The position numbers and the translations under genes are program-made. A stretch of DNA of 8,957 nt from contig JBGSKY010000281.1 in the NCBI GenBank assembly GCA_041740995.1, positions 1 through 8,957 of the forward strand, given 5' to 3'. The notes under the pieces are model-generated. The model had not been told where the DNA came from and did not search any database. It saw nothing but the letters and a program-made list of their open reading frames with translations. Source of the DNA: JBGSKY01 sp041740995. Lineage in GTDB: Bacteria; Planctomycetota; Planctomycetia; Pirellulales; Pirellulaceae. Positions 6,046 through 8,957 of the stretch are shown piece by piece (positions within the stretch are counted from its first letter, which is position 1; each line of letters opens with the position of its first letter).

Positions 6046-7104
6046 TCATACCGCAAATCGACTTGTGCCGCTGCCCTCAGTTGCCCGGCCAATTACGCTG
6101 ACTGCGTAGCCTTCGGCAGCAATCATGCTGCGAATACTCTCCGCATAATACTCGCTCACACTCAGCACTAAACCGATGCCCATATTGAATACACGCTGCA
6201 TTTCCTCTGGCGGAATATCACCCAGTTTTTGCAGCCATGGAAAGACCGGCGGGACAGGCCAACTGCCCATCTCAAAAACCAAATCGACGTGCGCTGGCAA
6301 AATTCGAGCTGTATTTTCTAGCAGTCCTCCGCCAGTGATATGCGCGATGCCGTGCACAACTTGTTTGACCCGATAGTGATTCAAAATCGTCCGAACAAGC
6401 TTGGCGTAGATGTAAGTCGGTGTCAGCAATGTATCGCCGACGGTCGCTTGCAGTTCCTCAATGTAAGTGCCCGCATCGAGCTGCGCTTTCTCGAAGACGA
6501 CTTTTCTGACTAGCGAATAACCGTTGCTATGCAGCCCCGACGACGCGATGCCCAACAACACATCGCCGGGTGCAATCGACTTGCCGCTGACCAAATGCTT
6601 CTTGTCAACAACCCCAACACAGAAGCCCGCAACATCGTATTCATCGCCGCTGTAAATATCCGGCATGATTGCCGTCTCACCGCCCAGCAATGCGCAATTT
6701 GCATCGACGCAACCGTCCGAAATCCCGCTCACGATCGACTCCAGAAGCGGCGGATTATCGCGAGACATTGCAATATAATCGAGGAAAAATAACGGCTCGG
6801 CTCCAGTGCACAAACAATCGTTAACACACATTGCAACCAAGTCTTGACCGATCGTGTCGTGCCGACCACACATCGTCGCAACTTTAAGTTTCGTGCCGAC
6901 GCCATCGGTGCCCGAGACGAGAATCGGCTCCTGATAGTTTCGGGCAAAGAGACTGCTGGCAAAATCTAACGCGTACAGTCCAGCGAAACCTCCGTCGTTA
7001 CGAACGACCCGCGGGCTGAACGTTCGGTGCATTAAGCGGGGCAGTCGCCGCATCGCATCTTCGTACTTTTCTAGATCGACGCCGCTGTCTTTGTAAGTTG
7101 TCAT
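6046..7104 (-). CDS. purM: Phosphoribosylformylglycinamidine cyclo-ligase (AIR synthetase)
   Basis: PurM catalyses the ATP-dependent closure of FGAM to aminoimidazole ribotide, the fifth step of purine synthesis, in the cytoplasm. The 352-residue protein is full length and carries the family motifs in order: YKDSGVD (4-10), GTDGVGTKLK (65-74), DLVAMCVND (88-96), GAEPLFFLDY (101-110), LGGETA (140-145), HSNGYSLVR (192-200), HITGGG (255-260) and FNMGIG (306-311). The ATP-binding N-terminal half and the C-terminal half typical of the AIRS superfamily are both intact. No other pur gene is nearby. The start has no Shine-Dalgarno sequence; the mRNA instead reads CCTCCT immediately before the ATG. 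The exported M2 peptidase lies 38 bases downstream on the same strand, a functionally unrelated partner. Confidence 0.96.
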   Translation of the reverse strand: MTTYKDSGVDLEKYEDAMRRLPRLMHRTFSPRVVRNDGGFAGLYALDFASSLFARNYQEPILVSGTDGVGTKLKVATMCGRHDTIGQDLVAMCVNDCLCTGAEPLFFLDYIAMSRDNPPLLESIVSGISDGCVDANCALLGGETAIMPDIYSGDEYDVAGFCVGVVDKKHLVSGKSIAPGDVLLGIASSGLHSNGYSLVRKVVFEKAQLDAGTYIEELQATVGDTLLTPTYIYAKLVRTILNHYRVKQVVHGIAHITGGGLLENTARILPAHVDLVFEMGSWPVPPVFPWLQKLGDIPPEEMQRVFNMGIGLVLSVSEYYAESIRSMIAAEGYAVSVIGRATEGSGTSRFAV

Positions 7105-7241
7105 AGGAGGCAGTTGGAGATGAATCGGCAGGCGACAAACGAGTGAATTGGTCGCTTCGAATGATTTCGCCAGATTATGCCATCGCCGACCGTTTTACGT
7201 TAGGGGCGATGCTCAGGCTGACCAAACGATAGCCTCCCATA

Positions 7242-7685
7242 CTATTGGAATGCGTTGGGAAAAACGTCAGCGGCTGGCTGCCAGTTTTTTCCACCTTCCA
7301 GTGCCACTTCCGTATCGGGCGTGATGCGATTTTGTGAAATCCAGGTCTTTAAGGTTTGTACGTCAACTGGTCCGTACGTCCCACCGCTCGGCGGGCGAAC
7401 AAGATAGCTATCGGACTTTTTCCCCGCAGCAGGAATCGACGAATTCGCTACCGGACGCCCCGACGCCTTCCGGCCAGGCGAACTTTCCGAAGCGACCGCT
7501 TTGGCGGCGGCGCTGTTCAATGTGGCCGAGCTTGATGAATCATCGGCAGCGGTTGAGAATTCTGCATCGTGCAAAGGTATACGAAACCGACCACCGCACT
7601 TTGGACAAATCGCACGTCGCCCAGCAAGTTCAGATTTGATGTGCAACCTTTTGGTGCAGTGATGACATGAGAAACGAATGCCCAT
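7242..7685 (-). CDS. Zinc-ribbon plus GYF_2/DUF4339-type domain protein
   Basis: This is a 147-residue protein with two small domains. The N-terminal zinc ribbon has C7-H-H-C10 and C27-P-K-C30, inside a pattern (FSCHHC, AICPKCGGRFRIP) common in planctomycete proteins. Residues 40-92 are Ser/Ala-rich and probably disordered. The C-terminal 93-147 resembles the GYF_2/DUF4339 fold: YLVRPPSGGTYGPVDVQTLKTWI, then ITPDTEVALEGGKNWQPAADVF, with the characteristic YGPV and a late Trp (W135). In other proteins this domain often accompanies membrane segments. Here none is present, so the protein is likely soluble and a binding or adaptor protein (inference). The start is ATG at 7685-7683 directly before the zinc ribbon; no Shine-Dalgarno sequence is visible. 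It lies 137 bases upstream of purM on the same strand, too far to assume one transcript. Confidence 0.82.
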   Translation of the reverse strand: MGIRFSCHHCTKRLHIKSELAGRRAICPKCGGRFRIPLHDAEFSTAADDSSSSATLNSAAAKAVASESSPGRKASGRPVANSSIPAAGKKSDSYLVRPPSGGTYGPVDVQTLKTWISQNRITPDTEVALEGGKNWQPAADVFPNAFQ

Positions 7686-7777
7686 TGAGTGATCTTGGAA
7701 AAGGATTTTAAGCGGATCGGCGTTAGCGGCAACTTTTGGGAAGACCCGTTGCCAAGCTATTTACCAAGCGAGTTCGC

Positions 7778-7783
7778 ATTATA
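7778..7783 (-). promoter_or_regulatory. Possible -10 box upstream of the zinc-ribbon/GYF_2 gene
   Basis: Read on the minus strand, this is a perfect TATAAT about 92 bases before the ATG at 7685. The region 15-19 bases upstream is GC-rich with no recognisable -35 hexamer and there is no TGn extension, so the call rests on the -10 alone. It lies in the 155-base gap after the EF-hand gene stop, where a new promoter would be expected. Confidence 0.3.
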
Positions 7784-7840
7784 GCGTACCGAAACGCCGC
7801 CGAGGCGAGGTCGCGATTTCCAATTGCCTTCTCCAGCCAG

Positions 7841-8957
7841 CTACTTCGACTTACGAAACGCGTAGTATTCGGCTACCGAGATCTGAGCATCACCATTGCT
7901 GTCGACGCTAGAAAATGGGGCGACCGAAGCGCTCCATTCGTTCACAGTCACCCGCAAGTTCTTGTCAGCATCCATCCGCGAAAGCGTGCTTACGGCGAAT
8001 TTCACCCATCGATCTTCAGCATCGGCCGGCAAACCTTCTAGTGAGAAAGCGCCACCGCTCGACGCCGACGAAGGCGAAGCACTTGCAGTGGACGCCGACG
8101 AAGTACTGCTCCGCCCTGCCCCGCGAACTGCGCCATCGCGGACTGCTCGTAAGCACTCCGTTGCGGTAATTATACCGTCGCGGTTTAAGTCGAATTGTTC
8201 AAACTCTTCGATCGCTTCGATTGTCCACTGACTAGTGAACTCGGACATCGCAACTTGGCCGTCCGTGTTCGCGTCTTCGCGGGTGAACCAGTCGGGAACG
8301 CCTTCGACACGTTTGGTCGATCCACCAGCGGTTGTAACTCGATAGCTGGCTCGATCTTTCCATGGCTGGTCAGGTTTTTTCTCTTCTACGTTTTGACCAT
8401 CGCCGCCCCAACCGCCAGCCCGACTGCGTCGTGGGTCGTTGTTGGTTGCCGCAGTTTCCTCTTTTTTATCGGTCTCAGTCGTCCTCCGCCGAGCATATCT
8501 GACAGCTAATTCATTAAGTTGAAGCTTGCCGTCGCCATTGCGATCGTACTGGATTGGATTGTCGCCCCATCGACCGTTTTTTAACTCCTCAGCGTCCAAA
8601 ACGCCATCTTTATTGGCGTCGTAGCGGGCCAGCCGCTCGGATGCTTCGCGAAGATCCGACTCTTCAATTTTCACTGAAAAGACTTCCGCCGACTTTCCGA
8701 ATCCAGGCGGAAAAGTTGGCAACGTCGCCAATCCGAATCCAGGGACGAGCGGTTCATCGACCGGTGGACCACTGTCCGAATTCCCGCCACGGTCTCCGCG
8801 GCTATCCTCGGGATTGCCTCCACCGCCTCGCGCTGAATCCATGCCTTGAGAGATTACAGAAATTGGAATTGGTTTGGACAAGTCGATTTTTGGATTGCTG
8901 CGAGCCATGCGGTCCAAAATAAAGCGAGCCGGACCTTGCATTTCATCGGGATCGATC
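7841..8957 (-). CDS. EF-hand repeat protein, 5' end outside the window
   Basis: The frame runs open from the right edge to a TAG at 7843-7841. An ATG at 8941-8939 exists, but the codons before it read Ile-Asp-Pro-Asp-Glu, the second half of an EF-hand loop, so that ATG is almost certainly internal. Counting from it (366 residues), calcium-binding loops are at 108-119 (DANKDGVLDAEE), 133-144 (DRNGDGKLQLNE), 223-234 (DANTDGQVAMSE), 251-262 (DLNRDGIITATE), 324-335 (DADKNLRVTVNE) and 347-358 (DSNGDAQISVAE). They come in pairs. The last pair is degenerate: the central Gly is replaced by Leu or Ala. Between pairs are linkers rich in Gly/Asp (38-60), charged residues (150-195) and Ser/Ala (278-298). 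Such proteins are abundant in planctomycetes and usually exported, but a signal peptide cannot be checked here. Calcium binding is inferred from the loops; the cellular role is unknown. Confidence 0.85.
   Translation of the reverse strand, partial: IDPDEMQGPARFILDRMARSNPKIDLSKPIPISVISQGMDSARGGGGNPEDSRGDRGGNSDSGPPVDEPLVPGFGLATLPTFPPGFGKSAEVFSVKIEESDLREASERLARYDANKDGVLDAEELKNGRWGDNPIQYDRNGDGKLQLNELAVRYARRRTTETDKKEETAATNNDPRRSRAGGWGGDGQNVEEKKPDQPWKDRASYRVTTAGGSTKRVEGVPDWFTREDANTDGQVAMSEFTSQWTIEAIEEFEQFDLNRDGIITATECLRAVRDGAVRGAGRSSTSSASTASASPSSASSGGAFSLEGLPADAEDRWVKFAVSTLSRMDADKNLRVTVNEWSASVAPFSSVDSNGDAQISVAEYYAFRKSK

Noticed and set aside
7105..7146. Perfect AGGAGG nine bases before an ATG on the plus strand, opening an 8-codon frame (7120-7146)
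   Set aside because: The peptide (MNRQATNE) is too short to judge, lies antisense to the purM leader and leads to no gene. Chance is the simplest reading, although the same bases give purM mRNA an unusual CCTCCT next to its start.
7517..7732. A 71-codon minus-strand open frame overlapping the zinc-ribbon/GYF_2 gene
   Set aside because: It is out of frame with the clear CxxC...CxxC protein and has no domain of its own.
8939..8941. ATG at 8941 as the start of the EF-hand gene
   Set aside because: Upstream in-frame codons to the window edge continue a typical EF-hand loop ending in Asp-Pro-Asp-Glu, so the start lies outside.

Overview
The window looks like chromosomal DNA of a planctomycete, most likely a Rhodopirellula/Pirellula-type member of the Pirellulaceae. 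This is inferred from protein style, not from a marker gene: short N-terminal CxxC...CxxC zinc ribbons fused to membrane or GYF-like domains, an EF-hand-repeat protein with Gly/Ser-rich linkers, a tadB-tadC pair, mostly leaderless or Shine-Dalgarno-poor starts, and moderate GC. There is no rRNA, tRNA, CRISPR array, transposase, integrase or phage gene. Most of the window is ordinary housekeeping and accessory sequence.

Layout from left to right. (1) A possible 3' end of a plus-strand gene enters from the left edge (1-195) and converges on a minus-strand gene (135-1001). That gene encodes a zinc-ribbon, two-helix membrane protein starting at TTG. (2) Divergent from it is rph (1146-1853), ribonuclease PH, with an unusually short N-terminus. 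(3) On the same strand are tadB (2014-2985) and tadC (3037-4014), the two inner-membrane platform proteins of a Tad/Flp-type pilus or secretion system. No other Tad gene is present. (4) A roughly 300-base convergent intergenic region (4015-4309) holds two 88-base direct repeats, about 91% identical, each with a conserved hairpin. The second copy runs into the end of the next gene. (5) On the minus strand, purM (6046-7104, AIR synthetase) is followed 38 bases later by a secreted M2-family, ACE-like zinc metallopeptidase (4310-6007). (6) Also on the minus strand are a small zinc-ribbon plus GYF_2/DUF4339-type protein (7242-7685) and an EF-hand-repeat protein (7841 to the right edge). The start of the latter lies outside the window.

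The genes do not form one obvious pathway. rph (tRNA 3'-end maturation) and purM (purine synthesis) are core metabolism. TadB and TadC need an ATPase, secretin and pilin encoded elsewhere. The M2 peptidase and EF-hand protein are probably exported. The zinc-ribbon proteins are of unknown role. The most interesting structure is the repeat pair at 4101-4321, which looks like an interspersed hairpin element that has reshaped the 3' end of the peptidase gene. No convincing new defence or mobile system was seen.
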